From an uncultured Veillonellaceae bacterium (GTDB lineage Bacteria; Bacillota; Negativicutes; Selenomonadales; Selenomonadaceae), in NCBI GenBank assembly GCA_900315615.1, contig OMZT01000044.1, positions 1 through 55,231 of the forward strand: DNA of 55,231 bases, in the 5' to 3' direction. Both the position numbers and the translations under genes were made by a program. Under the pieces are notes generated by a model, which searched no databases, was not told where the DNA came from, and saw only the letters and a list, made by a program, of their open reading frames with translations. Positions 17,733-26,925 of the stretch are shown here, piece after piece (the first letter of the stretch is position 1; every line of letters starts with the position of its first letter).

Positions 17733-19394
17733 TTGCGCTTATGGATATCTATCGTACTATTTATAGCTGCAGCAGTATTCAGCTGGCAGCAGTCCATACA
17801 TATACCGGAATCGAATTTTACGCCAGTAAATGCTTCTATAAATGCGAATAGCTCGATACTTCTTCTGCCATTGGACGGACGCCCGCCATGCCGCAAGGCC
17901 GTCATGGATATCGGAGCGATAGCTGGCACCAAAGTTGACATTCCACCATCCGAACTGATGGACTATTATTCAAAGCCCGGCGACACGAAGGGGCTTAGGC
18001 AATGGGTCATGGACAATGCTAATGGACATTCTGCCATCATATTATCTGCCGATCAGCTGATATATGGAGGTCTGCTCGCCGCTCGTGAAGGCAGCAAGGA
18101 AGACAGAAATACCGATGATGCAGAGGCTTTTTTGCGTCAGCTGCACCAACGCTACCCGCATATCCCCATATACGTCTTCAGCATATTGCCGCGCATTACT
18201 CCTCCCGATAGCATTGATGGTTATTACGATAAGAAATACATCCTGCGCTACTCAAGGCTCATGGGACGCTGGTACAAGCTTGGTGACCCTGATGACTATG
18301 AAGAGGCTCAGGTATTCAAGGAAAAGATCAACCCTGATAGTCTCCTCTCCTATGAATCTGTATTCCGCAATAGTACGAAGATAAACGATATGCTCATCAA
18401 TCTGGCTCATGAAGGCATACTTCACGAGCTCGTACTCGGTCAGGACGATGGAGAAGAGTATAGCATACCAAATATAGAAAAAGAAAAATTGCGCTCACAT
18501 ATAAGCCTTGTAGGCGCAAAGAACGTCAAGATAACACACGGTGCCGACGAGATAGCTATGCTGCTGGTAGCCGAAATAACCTCGGGGCATCAAAAGCCAA
18601 AGGTATATGTAGACTGGAATGACCGAAGCACTCCGGATATTGTCATGCCATATATGGCAATCAGCATGGAAAAGACCATAGAAGACAAGCTTTCTCTCAT
18701 TGGTGCCATGCGCACTGCTTCGCCTGATGATGCAGACTTCATACTTTTTGTTTCATGCGGTTCCACAGAGTCTATGGACTCCAGGCTCCGTTCCGTCCGC
18801 CGTATAAAATCCTATATGGATCATAGATATAAGATTGCACTAGTTGACCTCAGCAAGCATTTCACCGCGGAAGAAACACTTATGCCGCTCATGATAAAAG
18901 AAAACGTACCGCTTCATTCAATGATAGCATATTCTGGATGGAACACGGCCAGCAACTCTGTCGGAACAGCTCTCGCACAAGCAGTGACAATGACTGCAGC
19001 AGAAAATACCGTCCGCTCTAAAGCCGAGGCCGCCGCCCTCTGGCAGAGAAATGTCAAATTCTTGGATGGACGTTTCATGGAAGATTATTTCTATCTAAAG
19101 GATGTCATATCACTTATAGATATTACACTGAAAAAATCAGGCTACACGAACGTCTATGATCTAGATCTCGAGCACAATTACATATGGTGTACAGCGATGC
19201 TAAGGAAGGCTATGTCTGACAGGCTCTATAGCTTCAAACATACGCGTTCATTCCTACAGCCTATAAAAATAGACACGCCGGACGGAGCTGCCCTGATGCG
19301 TGTCAAATCACTGGATATAGATACGAGCTTCCCATGGCCGCGTACCTTTGAAATATATATGGATGCCATGCCATATGTCGAGACATCTCACTGA
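17733..19394 (+). CDS. DUF4127 family protein
   Basis: From the chosen TTG start the protein has 553 residues. It begins with a hydrophobic segment (RLWISIVLFIAAAVFSW), so it is probably exported or membrane-anchored. Recognisable family features are ILLLPLDGRPPCRKAV, LIYGGLLAAREG, LVLGQDDGEEYS and AYSGWNTASNSVGTALAQ. The function of DUF4127 is not established. The start at 17733 has AGGAGGGG eight bases upstream; the upstream in-frame codons back to 17607 have no ribosome site. It stands alone on the plus strand and converges with the P-loop/Asp23 gene with only five bases between them. Confidence 0.82.
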   Translation: MRLWISIVLFIAAAVFSWQQSIHIPESNFTPVNASINANSSILLLPLDGRPPCRKAVMDIGAIAGTKVDIPPSELMDYYSKPGDTKGLRQWVMDNANGHSAIILSADQLIYGGLLAAREGSKEDRNTDDAEAFLRQLHQRYPHIPIYVFSILPRITPPDSIDGYYDKKYILRYSRLMGRWYKLGDPDDYEEAQVFKEKINPDSLLSYESVFRNSTKINDMLINLAHEGILHELVLGQDDGEEYSIPNIEKEKLRSHISLVGAKNVKITHGADEIAMLLVAEITSGHQKPKVYVDWNDRSTPDIVMPYMAISMEKTIEDKLSLIGAMRTASPDDADFILFVSCGSTESMDSRLRSVRRIKSYMDHRYKIALVDLSKHFTAEETLMPLMIKENVPLHSMIAYSGWNTASNSVGTALAQAVTMTAAENTVRSKAEAAALWQRNVKFLDGRFMEDYFYLKDVISLIDITLKKSGYTNVYDLDLEHNYIWCTAMLRKAMSDRLYSFKHTRSFLQPIKIDTPDGAALMRVKSLDIDTSFPWPRTFEIYMDAMPYVETSH

Positions 19395-19399
19395 TGTTA

Positions 19400-20248
19400 T
19401 CAGCTTTTTCCTGCCTTTCCGTTCACATAAAGAGCACGTACACGTATGTCTACGCCATGGACAAGCATACCCGTCATATACTCGACTGATTCCTTGGCTT
19501 TTTCCTGAAGCTTCGCCACGAGCACAGGTATTGTGCTGCCATACGACAGGGTTATCTCACACATCAGCATGAGCCCTTGATCCTCACCATCCTTCATCTG
19601 ATGGTGGACATCCACTTTATCCACGCGCTCTACATGATCTTCATGCGTCAGCGCATGACGCACCATAGCTTTTATCACAGAGTCATCGATACTAAGCTTC
19701 CCATAGAAGCTGAACACCGGGCGCACGATCGATTTTTCTCCCAGCCTGCGCCTTTTCGTGCGAGAACGCCTAAAAAAAGATTGTATTGGATCGATAAGGA
19801 ATCCTGATGCGTGGGGCTTGAGCTCAATCGTAGGCACAGGCACGATATGCTTGCCCTGTTTTAGCCTATAGAACCTCGCCTTTTCTATCTCCCTCTTCGT
19901 CGCTATATCCTCTATATGGATGATCTTGGCGATAGACGGAAGCTTCAGCGTCTTAGCGATGCGCTGTACCATGTTCTCAGACGTTCCCAGTATCAAGATA
20001 CGATGTGGCTTCGTCTTCTTGATGGCTTCGGACACTTCTTCTGCATGACCTGGCAGGACAAATATTGCACGCCTCACTGCCATGATCTTGCTCTTTTCCT
20101 GTTTTGCAGAATGCCCGGCTATGATCTTGCCATTCTTGATCAGTATACCGTCATCGATGATAGCATCAGCCTTATTCTTGTATGCGACCATGAGCGCGCG
20201 ATGGCTTTTGCCTGTCCCGCTTGGGCCGACCAGCGCTATCACGTCCAT
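19400..20248 (-). CDS. P-loop NTPase fused to an Asp23-like domain
   Basis: The 282-residue protein starts with a Walker A motif GPSGTGKS at residues 8-15 and an N-terminal NTPase-like part of about 150 residues. The C-terminal part, from about 185, reads GKLSIDDSVIKAMVRHAL then TIPVLVAKLQEKAKESVEYM and VDIRVRALYVNG, which matches the Asp23/YloU alkaline-shock family. A basic linker (RRSRTKRRRLGEK) joins them. Asp23 proteins are cell-envelope associated in other Firmicutes; the NTP-binding half suggests a regulated or switch role, which is inference. It has a GGAGG site and is the last gene of the ymdB-spoVS-PHP run. Confidence 0.7.
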   Translation of the reverse strand: MDVIALVGPSGTGKSHRALMVAYKNKADAIIDDGILIKNGKIIAGHSAKQEKSKIMAVRRAIFVLPGHAEEVSEAIKKTKPHRILILGTSENMVQRIAKTLKLPSIAKIIHIEDIATKREIEKARFYRLKQGKHIVPVPTIELKPHASGFLIDPIQSFFRRSRTKRRRLGEKSIVRPVFSFYGKLSIDDSVIKAMVRHALTHEDHVERVDKVDVHHQMKDGEDQGLMLMCEITLSYGSTIPVLVAKLQEKAKESVEYMTGMLVHGVDIRVRALYVNGKAGKS

Positions 20249-20260
20249 AACCTGCCTCCA

Positions 20261-21088
20261 TCATATATCTTCTTCACGGTAGAACTTCTCTGCGTACTTG
20301 TCTTCTATCGTGAAAATACCAAGCTCTAGCGGTTCACGGATCGATGGTCCATGGAAATCTGATCCACCGGATATCAAGATACCATACTTTTCCGCAAGAG
20401 CCTTATACCTTTCAACATCCGCCGCATTATGTCGCGGGTAAAACGCCTCAATACCCTCCATACCAAGCTGCAACAGCCTTTCGACGAGTATATCGTCACC
20501 GATGAGCTTAGGATGTGCCAATACCGGGATACCTCCAGCATCTTTTATGCATTTTATGATATCGGCTGCTTCCATGCGGTAATGCTCTTCATACGCAGGA
20601 CGCCCCTTTGCAAGAACTGCATCAAAAGCCGCACTGACCGAGGGAAACAGTCCCTTCTCCACGAGAGCACGCGCTATATGCGGTCTGCTGATTGCCTTGC
20701 TCATACCGGCTATCTTCAATACATCTGCTTCCGTAATGCCATATCCCAGACCACGAAGATTCTCTACCATCTTCGAAAATCTGGTCCACCTCGCCTCAAC
20801 GATATCATTCAGGCTATCTGAAAGATTTTTATCATATATATCGATATCATATCCGAGGATATGAACCTCATGCTCCGTATTTTGTGCACTGAACTCAATA
20901 CCCGGTATTACGCGCATACCATGCCCTGGCAACATTCCAGCCTCATAAAGATTCCTGAGTCCATCAACGTTATCATGGTCGGTTATAGCTATATATCTCA
21001 GCCCTGCTTGCCGTGCCATTGATAGGATCTTTTCAGGGGCATATTGACCATCAGACGCCGTAGTATGTATATGCAGATCGCTTGACAT
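20261..21088 (-). CDS. PHP-domain phosphoesterase
   Basis: The 275-residue protein is a PHP-family metal-dependent phosphoesterase. It begins SSDLHIHTTASDG and contains YIAITDHDNVDG, IPGIEFSAQ, HVLGYDID-like text, VLAHPKLIG and GGSDFHG, which supply the metal ligands. Relatives act on nucleoside 3',5'-bisphosphates and RNA 5' ends (RNase AM type), so a role in RNA-end metabolism fits its place near rny and ymdB, though histidinol phosphatase-like activity cannot be excluded. AAAGGAG precedes the ATG. Confidence 0.82.
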   Translation of the reverse strand: MSSDLHIHTTASDGQYAPEKILSMARQAGLRYIAITDHDNVDGLRNLYEAGMLPGHGMRVIPGIEFSAQNTEHEVHILGYDIDIYDKNLSDSLNDIVEARWTRFSKMVENLRGLGYGITEADVLKIAGMSKAISRPHIARALVEKGLFPSVSAAFDAVLAKGRPAYEEHYRMEAADIIKCIKDAGGIPVLAHPKLIGDDILVERLLQLGMEGIEAFYPRHNAADVERYKALAEKYGILISGGSDFHGPSIREPLELGIFTIEDKYAEKFYREEDI

Positions 21089-21104
21089 AAACGAAAAATC
21101 TCCT

Positions 21105-21365
21105 TTAGCGAGGCTCTACAATCAACTTTATTGCCGTCCTGCGCTCACCATCTATCTCTATATCTGTAAATGCAGGTACACAGACCAGATCCATTCCCTG
21201 AGATGCCACGAAGCCGCGTGCTATCGCAACCGCCTTAACAGCCTGGTTCAGCGCGCCAGCCCCAACAGCCTGCATTTCAGCAGACTCAGACTCACGCAGT
21301 ACGCCCGCCAGAGCTCCTGCAACTGAATTAGGATTTGATCTCGATGAAACTTTCAGTATATCCAT
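21105..21365 (-). CDS. spoVS: SpoVS family protein
   Basis: The 86-residue protein starts MDILKVSSRSNPNSVAGALA and has VGAGALNQAVKAVAIARGFVA and DIEIDGERRTAIKLIVEP, nearly the full family consensus and length. SpoVS affects spore development and septation in Bacillus but is also kept in non-sporulating relatives. AAAGGA lies 12 bases upstream of the ATG at 21365. It sits downstream of ymdB, as in other Firmicutes. Confidence 0.93.
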   Translation of the reverse strand: MDILKVSSRSNPNSVAGALAGVLRESESAEMQAVGAGALNQAVKAVAIARGFVASQGMDLVCVPAFTDIEIDGERRTAIKLIVEPR

Positions 21366-21444
21366 GCACCATGCACATCCTTTCATAATCATATATTTAT
21401 TACAGCATTTTTATTATTCTCTAAAAAATCCGTAAATCCTCCTT

Positions 21445-22239
21445 TCAGCGATTTCCCATCTCATCCTCGCGTAGCTGCAGCCTCTCGATACGCGTAGTCC
21501 GGTAAGATGAATCATCTATTGTTATGATTACTGCACTATATACACAAGGACCATCTGCTACGTCAAAGCGCACAGGCCTACATGACAGGAACTTCTCAAG
21601 GATCTTATCCGTCTTTACACCGAGTACCGAATTCCACGGTCCAGTCATACCAAGGTCCGTTATATATGCGGTGCCATTTGGAAGCAGTCGATCATCAGCC
21701 GTCTGTATATGCGTATGCGTGCCAGCAACGGCATTGACGCGTCCATCAAGATACCACCCCATCGCCATCTTCTCGGAGGTCGTCTCTGCATGGAAATCCA
21801 ATATCACTACATCGGCCTCATCCCCGATATCCTCGAGCATATCATCCACAACACGGAATGGATCATCGAGAGCTGGCATGAATGCGCGCCCCGAGAGATT
21901 CATTACAGCTATATTCGCTTTGCGAAATGGGTATATACACCATCCTTTTCCCGGCGTGCCGTCAGGGTAGTTGCCGGGGCGCACCAGGTATGGCTCATCA
22001 TCTATGAAGTCCAGCACATCCTTCTTATCCCAGACATGATTGCCAGATGTAACAATATCTGCACCAGCTGCATAAAGTTCATCCAGTGATTTGCGCGTAA
22101 ACCCTTTTCCTCCAGCTGAGTTCTCACCATTCACGATGACGACGTCGATATCATACTTCTTCCTGAGATCCGGCGTATATCTGGAAAAGGCCTTGCGCCC
22201 TGGACGTCCTACCACATCACCGGTCATCATAATCTTCAT
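21445..22239 (-). CDS. ymdB: YmdB-type 2',3'-cyclic phosphodiesterase
   Basis: A metallophosphoesterase of the YmdB/TIGR00282 family. The Bacillus homologue hydrolyses 2',3'- and 3',5'-cyclic nucleotides and influences biofilm genes, acting alongside RNase Y. The 264-residue protein has GDVVGRPGRKAF, VNGENSAGGKG, SGNHVWDK, DFHAETTSEK and GTHTHIQTADD, all metal-site motifs. The start at 22239 has GGGAGGA upstream. Confidence 0.92.
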   Translation of the reverse strand: MKIMMTGDVVGRPGRKAFSRYTPDLRKKYDIDVVIVNGENSAGGKGFTRKSLDELYAAGADIVTSGNHVWDKKDVLDFIDDEPYLVRPGNYPDGTPGKGWCIYPFRKANIAVMNLSGRAFMPALDDPFRVVDDMLEDIGDEADVVILDFHAETTSEKMAMGWYLDGRVNAVAGTHTHIQTADDRLLPNGTAYITDLGMTGPWNSVLGVKTDKILEKFLSCRPVRFDVADGPCVYSAVIITIDDSSYRTTRIERLQLREDEMGNR

Positions 22240-22268
22240 TATAGTTCCTCCCTGGACAGTCCAAGCCA

Positions 22269-22772
22269 TCATTTACTATAAATCATTACACGCCCACCGT
22301 CACTTATGCCTATAATATGCTTCGGTGTGCTGCTTTTCTTAAGGCTTCCCATAAGACGGTCTATGCTATCATATGGCAGCTCTGTACCCTCAGGCAGCTC
22401 GGGCAAATGCTCAACTAACAAAGCATCCCCAAAGTAATCTACTGTCAGACCCGCCAGCATGCGTATTTCTCCCTGACTGACCGTATCTGCATCACGTTTC
22501 AAATGCAAAAAAGACGTATGTTCATGGCCTTCGAGTGACACATCTACCATGCCGCCTATTATGCCAGCAAGACTATGATATGTGAGTATACTCTCATCCA
22601 CGAGTTCCCTGAACTTATCGTACTCCTCCCGGCTCGGCACGATAGACAGCGAAATAATAAAGTCAATCGTACCGCCTTGCGCATCATAGTCGATCATCGA
22701 AATCTCGGGGTAACACGCTAAAAGTGAAGCCAAAAGTTGCATACTGTTCCTGTCAGCTGCGTTTTTATTCAA
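22269..22772 (-). CDS. Conserved hypothetical protein between rny and ymdB
   Basis: I do not recognise a named family. The 167-residue, soluble, acidic protein has no signal peptide or membrane segment. Two segments look like alpha/beta folds: SMIDYDAQGGTIDFIISLSI (24-43) and a tail DGGRVMIYSK. TTG start with GGGGGAATAAG upstream. It follows the rny terminator and ends 29 bases before ymdB, so it is probably transcribed with ymdB and spoVS. A role in RNA turnover or signalling is guilt by association only. Confidence 0.7.
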   Translation of the reverse strand: MNKNAADRNSMQLLASLLACYPEISMIDYDAQGGTIDFIISLSIVPSREEYDKFRELVDESILTYHSLAGIIGGMVDVSLEGHEHTSFLHLKRDADTVSQGEIRMLAGLTVDYFGDALLVEHLPELPEGTELPYDSIDRLMGSLKKSSTPKHIIGISDGGRVMIYSK

Positions 22773-22801
22773 TGGTATCTTATTCCCCCACTCCGATAGA
22801 A

Positions 22802-22829
22802 CAGGGGTGCCCCATATGGAACACCCCTG
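22802..22829 (-). terminator. Terminator after rny
   Basis: On the minus strand CAGGGGTG and CACCCCTG form a perfect 8-bp stem with a 12-base loop, followed by TTCTAT. It lies 22 bases after the rny stop. The weak U-run suggests partial read-through to the next gene. Confidence 0.65.
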
Positions 22830-22850
22830 CCATACAATCTTTTATATCAC

Positions 22851-24437
22851 TTACTTCGCATAGTCGACGGCGCGCGTCTCCCTTATCACGGTAACCTTTA
22901 TCTGACCCGGATACTCCAGCTCACTCTCAATCTTCTTCGAGACATCATGAGCCAGCGCCGCAGCACCTGCATCGTCTACGCTATCAGGCTTCACGATAAC
23001 GCGGATTTCTCGTCCCGCCTGTATCGCGAAGCAGTTATCAACACCATCGAAAGACTTTGCGATCTCCTCAAGCCTTGTAAGCCGTTTCATATATGCCTCA
23101 AGACTCTCACGGCGCGCGCCAGGGCGTGCAGCCGACACTGCATCTGCCGCAGCGACGAGCACAGCCTCCACGGTCATGATCTCAACGCCGCCATGATGTG
23201 CGGCAATCGCATTGACAACTTCCTTCGACTCGCGATACTTATTCGCAAGGTTTGCGCCTATCTCAGCATGCGGACCCTCAACATCCCTGTCGACTGCTTT
23301 ACCGATATCATGCAGCAGGCCTGCACGCTTTGCGAGCATGACATCCACACCGAGCTCAGATGCCATGACACCCGCAAGGTGCGAAACCTCAATGGAATGT
23401 TGTAGGACGTTCTGACCGTAGCTGGTACGATACTTCAGCCTTCCGATAAGACGTATCTCCTCAGGATGAAGTCCATGGACTCCAGTCTCAAACGTTGCCT
23501 GCTCTCCAGCTTCCTTGATACGCTGATCTACCTCACGGCGCGCTTTTTCTACCATTTCCTCAATGCGCGCCGGATGAATCCTGCCGTCCTGGATAAGCTT
23601 CTCCAGCGCAATGCGTGCCACTTCGCGACGCACTGGATCAAATCCTGACAATATTACAGCCTCAGGCGTATCATCTATGATAAGCTCAATCCCTGTCATG
23701 GTCTCAAGGGCGCGTATATTGCGTCCCTCTCGTCCGATGATACGACCTTTCATCTCATCATTAGGCAGCGCTACGACCGATACCGTCGTCTCCGCCACAT
23801 AATCCGCAGCACAGCGCTGTATTGCTTGTGAAAGGATATTGCGAGCCTTCTTGTCCGCCTCATCCTTCGTCTGCTGCTCATATTCCTTTATGAGAATTGC
23901 CTTCTCATGCTTTAATTCTTCCTCAGCTTCAGCCATTAAAAGGCTCTTAGCCTCATCTGCAGTAAGATTCGATATACGCTCAAGCTCTGCCTTCTGGCGA
24001 TCATGCAGTTCCGCTGCTTCAGCCTGCATCTTATCAAGCTTCGCTTCTTTGCCTGCAAGCGCGCTCTCCTTCTTCTCTACAGACTCGATCTTACGATCCA
24101 GGTTCTCTTCCTTCTGGACGACACGGCGCTCCTGCCTCTGCAGCTCGCCGCGGCGCTCACGTGTATCGTGATCAAGCTCCTGCCTTTGCCTCTGGATATC
24201 CTCCTTGGCCTCAAGCAGTGCCTCTTTCTTTTTTGCCTCTCCCTGCTCCTCTGCTCTAGCGACAATACGCTTCGCCTCTTCTTCTGCAGAGCCTATTGCC
24301 TTCTCTGCGGAGCTCTTCCGGACGAAATATCCGGCTCCAGCACCGATAACAGCAGCAAGGATACCTGCCAATACAGTCTCGATAATTCCCACCCCCTGAA
24401 AATGGAAAGATATTTCTATCAAATAATTATATGCCAT
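22851..24437 (-). CDS. rny: Ribonuclease Y
   Basis: Membrane-anchored endoribonuclease that starts bulk mRNA decay in Firmicutes. The 528-residue frame has an N-terminal transmembrane segment (about 17-40), a long coiled coil (about 45-205), a KH domain ([15 protein letters not shown], about 230) and an HD domain ([10 protein letters not shown] and [10 protein letters not shown]) with the metal-binding His-Asp pair. The start is uncertain: the ATG at 24437 has no good ribosome site, and a GTG at 24392 sits right next to AGGGG; the normal family length fits the shorter form. A strong promoter about 170 bases upstream leaves a long leader. Confidence 0.95.
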   Translation of the reverse strand: MAYNYLIEISFHFQGVGIIETVLAGILAAVIGAGAGYFVRKSSAEKAIGSAEEEAKRIVARAEEQGEAKKKEALLEAKEDIQRQRQELDHDTRERRGELQRQERRVVQKEENLDRKIESVEKKESALAGKEAKLDKMQAEAAELHDRQKAELERISNLTADEAKSLLMAEAEEELKHEKAILIKEYEQQTKDEADKKARNILSQAIQRCAADYVAETTVSVVALPNDEMKGRIIGREGRNIRALETMTGIELIIDDTPEAVILSGFDPVRREVARIALEKLIQDGRIHPARIEEMVEKARREVDQRIKEAGEQATFETGVHGLHPEEIRLIGRLKYRTSYGQNVLQHSIEVSHLAGVMASELGVDVMLAKRAGLLHDIGKAVDRDVEGPHAEIGANLANKYRESKEVVNAIAAHHGGVEIMTVEAVLVAAADAVSAARPGARRESLEAYMKRLTRLEEIAKSFDGVDNCFAIQAGREIRVIVKPDSVDDAGAAALAHDVSKKIESELEYPGQIKVTVIRETRAVDYAK

Positions 24438-24586
24438 CTGTTCGCTATGACAGCATCAGCACAGACGTACAGTCATGTGGCATTAGAATACCCCGGTTAC
24501 TGCCGGCGCCTTCTAAAAATCGTTCCCGTGCGCTGCCCTTTTCCAGGCATCACAAAGAGAACTGATGCACGTATGTATACCTTTCT
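24438..24586 (-). other. Long untranslated leader of rny
   Basis: About 150 bases between the rny promoter and the first ATG. On the minus strand it contains a hairpin GCATCA-N10-TGATGC and a GC-rich stretch with CCGG-N6-CCGG. I could not match it to a riboswitch class by eye. No convincing small gene is visible. Confidence 0.35.
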
Positions 24587-24615
24587 ATTTTAAATTCTTT
24601 TCACATTACTGTCAA
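24587..24615 (-). promoter_or_regulatory. Strong promoter upstream of rny
   Basis: On the minus strand the perfect -35 TTGACA (24610-24615) and TAAAAT (24587-24592) are separated by 17 bases. Confidence 0.8.
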
Positions 24616-24624
24616 GCGCACCTA

Positions 24625-25146
24625 TTACTTCGTAGCTGCACCGACGATCTGACCTACCATGAACTCTGGGTCGTACTCGATAGATATCTTACGGATAGTA
24701 CCAGCCTTCACTGCAAAATTCATGATCTGATTTCCAAACACGTATGAGAATATCGTCTGTCCACCGACAAGCTGCACGTAGTCCGCTCTGCCATATATAT
24801 TCCCGACAGCCGAAGCATCCATTCCGACGGTGACACCAGCAGGTGTCGCCATCCCCTCATACTCTGTCTCTACACGTATTACACCGTTTCTGCGATCCGC
24901 ATATATATACCATATAGAAAAATGTCCCTTATAATCGGCACGTGCCATGCTATATGGACGTATGACGCCCGCTTTAGCAGGTATATCATGGAGCGTCGTC
25001 GGCTTACCATATACGCCCTCAACATATGACATCTCTGAGCCGAGGCCTACGCCTTCTATGCCTATATCTTGATCGGAATGCAATCTTGCCATTGCCGGTA
25101 CAGCAATAAGCATAAAAGCAGCAACTAAAACAAGAATCCTCTTCAA
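24625..25146 (-). CDS. Exported protein with two SmpA/BamE-like repeats
   Basis: The 173-residue product has a clear signal peptide (MKRILVLVAAFMLIAVPAMA). The mature part contains two similar units: GVGLGSEMSYVEGVYGKPT (about 33-51) and GVTVGMDASAVGNIYGRAD (about 103-121), the pattern of small SmpA/OmlA-like beta domains. TTG start with GAGGAG upstream. It is an envelope protein of unknown role, 14 bases downstream of the CBS gene and probably cotranscribed with it. Confidence 0.68.
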   Translation of the reverse strand: MKRILVLVAAFMLIAVPAMARLHSDQDIGIEGVGLGSEMSYVEGVYGKPTTLHDIPAKAGVIRPYSMARADYKGHFSIWYIYADRRNGVIRVETEYEGMATPAGVTVGMDASAVGNIYGRADYVQLVGGQTIFSYVFGNQIMNFAVKAGTIRKISIEYDPEFMVGQIVGAATK

Positions 25147-25159
25147 AATAATTCTCCTC

Positions 25160-25609
25160 TCAGTTCTCCAGCATCATCTTAACGATATCCTGACGGCTGA
25201 TGATTCCAACCAGCCGCTCACCGTCCAGTATCGGAACACGTTTTATGTGATGCTTAAGCATGATCTGACCTACACGGCTCACATCCTCATCCTGCTGCAT
25301 TGTAATGACATCTTGAGTCATGATCTCACGCGCAGTCATAGCTGCCACCTTGCGGAACGACTCACGATACTCTTTCAGTCCTTTTCCATATATGACTGCA
25401 CCGAGCAGTGTAAATACCTCCGGTGCCTCTGGAGCCAGTTCATGCTGCATGAGATCTCCCTCACTGACGATACCTATGATATGGCCTTCCTCATCTACTA
25501 CCGGAAGACCAGAAAACTTATGATTCACCAGCGTCTCTGCGATTTCCCTAATGCTGGCATCCGGCTTCACCGTTACCAGTTCCCTTGTCATTATATCTTT
25601 TGCAACCAT
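25160..25609 (-). CDS. Two-CBS-domain protein
   Basis: The 149-residue protein consists of two CBS motifs: DIMTRELVTVKPDASIREIA with FSGLPVVDEEGHIIGIVSEGDLM, and EIMTQDVITMQQDEDVSRVG with KRVPILDGERLVGIISRQDIV. Such pairs bind adenosine nucleotides and act as energy or ligand sensors. There is no catalytic domain. Start chosen at the ATG 25609 after AGAGGGG. Its target is unknown. Confidence 0.88.
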   Translation of the reverse strand: MVAKDIMTRELVTVKPDASIREIAETLVNHKFSGLPVVDEEGHIIGIVSEGDLMQHELAPEAPEVFTLLGAVIYGKGLKEYRESFRKVAAMTAREIMTQDVITMQQDEDVSRVGQIMLKHHIKRVPILDGERLVGIISRQDIVKMMLEN

Positions 25610-25769
25610 TTCCAGCACCCCTCTCTATCTCATAAACAAATATTCTTCTCACACCCTTCTCAATCCTTCCTTATATGTCGTTAAACAATAAATTCTAAGA
25701 AGGATTTCGATTTATTTTCTCTAATTTACCCATAGAAGAAATTTTCATCAAATGAAAGGAATGACAGGC

Positions 25770-26879
25770 ATGGACGTTAAGAAGAAAATCTCATCTGTCG
25801 TAATGGCCGGTATGCTGGGCATGTCAGCAGTCTATGGCTCCTACGTACTGACACCACCTCCACAGGCTGAAGCGAGCATAATCGGTGATGTGATTGGCTC
25901 CGTTGCTAACGCAGCCATTGCAAAGAAGCAGGCCCGCGAATACATCAAGTACTATAATAATGATGAAAAAGGCCGTCAGGAATTCATGACGAAGGTAAAG
26001 GAGCAGTATAAAGAGGACAAAAGCGGCCTATATAATGACCGCCTTAATATGATCATAACTTCGCTGTCAGGAGCGATTGCATCGATAGACCCATCAATAA
26101 ATGATAAGCCATATGCGTATTATGTGAACGATGACGAGAGCTTCAACGCTTTCTGCACACTCGGTCACAATATGAGCGTAAATAAAGGACTTTTCTCGAT
26201 ACTCGACAACAATGATGAGATTGCCGTAGTGCTCGGTCATGAAATGGGGCATGGCCAAAAGGATCATCCAGCGAAGGGCATGGATAAGGTCATCAACAAG
26301 CAGGCAATAGCTTCTATCCTCGTATCTGCTACCGGTGATACCGCCGTCGGCAATGCCGTAGGCAGTATTGCGCTGAACCAGTCTATAGCAAAGACCACGA
26401 AGAAGCAAGAATGGGAAGCAGATAACCTTTCATTTGACTATATCATACATTCAAATTTCAATCCTGGCGCCACTGCAGCCGTATGGCAACGCGTCATCGA
26501 TAAATCAGGCAACAATGAGCAGAACTCGCTCGGTGCATTCCTGGATCCGTCAGATCATCCGACGAACCTGGAGCGTAGAGATAATTACGTGAATAAGCTT
26601 TATGAATTCAGTGGAAATCATGTAACCGTCAAGGATGGTACTGTCTACGTAAACGATAAGGTGTTCACGAAGCCAGCTGCCTATGGCAGCATGAGTGCTG
26701 CTGAGCGCTCCTATTTCGTACTCGGAAACCTAGCGGCAGCATATCATAATGGCCATAGCAAAAATGATATAACAGTTGATAATGGCGTGGTAATGATGGG
26801 CGTGCAGCCGATAATGACAGCAGTATCCGGTGATGAAGCAGCAGATGTGCTCGCTAAGCGCCTCCAGGAAATCAAATAA
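25770..26879 (+). CDS. Exported M48-family zinc metalloprotease
   Basis: From the ATG at 25770 (AAAGGA nine bases upstream) the protein has 369 residues with a signal peptide (VVMAGMLGMSAVYGS). The zinc motif is HEMGH (His157, Glu158, His161), and a third ligand is likely Glu in KQEWEADNLSFDY, as in M48/LoiP-BepA-like proteases. It probably acts in envelope protein quality control. Unlike HtpX, it has no multiple membrane spans. It converges with comFB and shares a bidirectional terminator. Confidence 0.88.
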   Translation: MDVKKKISSVVMAGMLGMSAVYGSYVLTPPPQAEASIIGDVIGSVANAAIAKKQAREYIKYYNNDEKGRQEFMTKVKEQYKEDKSGLYNDRLNMIITSLSGAIASIDPSINDKPYAYYVNDDESFNAFCTLGHNMSVNKGLFSILDNNDEIAVVLGHEMGHGQKDHPAKGMDKVINKQAIASILVSATGDTAVGNAVGSIALNQSIAKTTKKQEWEADNLSFDYIIHSNFNPGATAAVWQRVIDKSGNNEQNSLGAFLDPSDHPTNLERRDNYVNKLYEFSGNHVTVKDGTVYVNDKVFTKPAAYGSMSAAERSYFVLGNLAAAYHNGHSKNDITVDNGVVMMGVQPIMTAVSGDEAADVLAKRLQEIK

Positions 26880-26888
26880 TCCCAGATA

Positions 26889-26923
26889 TAAAAAAGCCTG
26901 CAGCATCGGCTGCAGGCTTTTCT
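26889..26923. terminator. Bidirectional terminator
   Basis: AAAAAAGCCTGCAG and CTGCAGGCTTTTCTT form a strong stem with loop CATCGG and U-runs in both directions, between the convergent protease and comFB genes. Confidence 0.92.
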
Positions 26924-26925
26924 TG

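Noticed and set aside
24438-24586. Known riboswitch in the rny leader (cobalamin, TPP, SAM or lysine type)
   Set aside because: None of the conserved core sequences of those classes could be found by eye.
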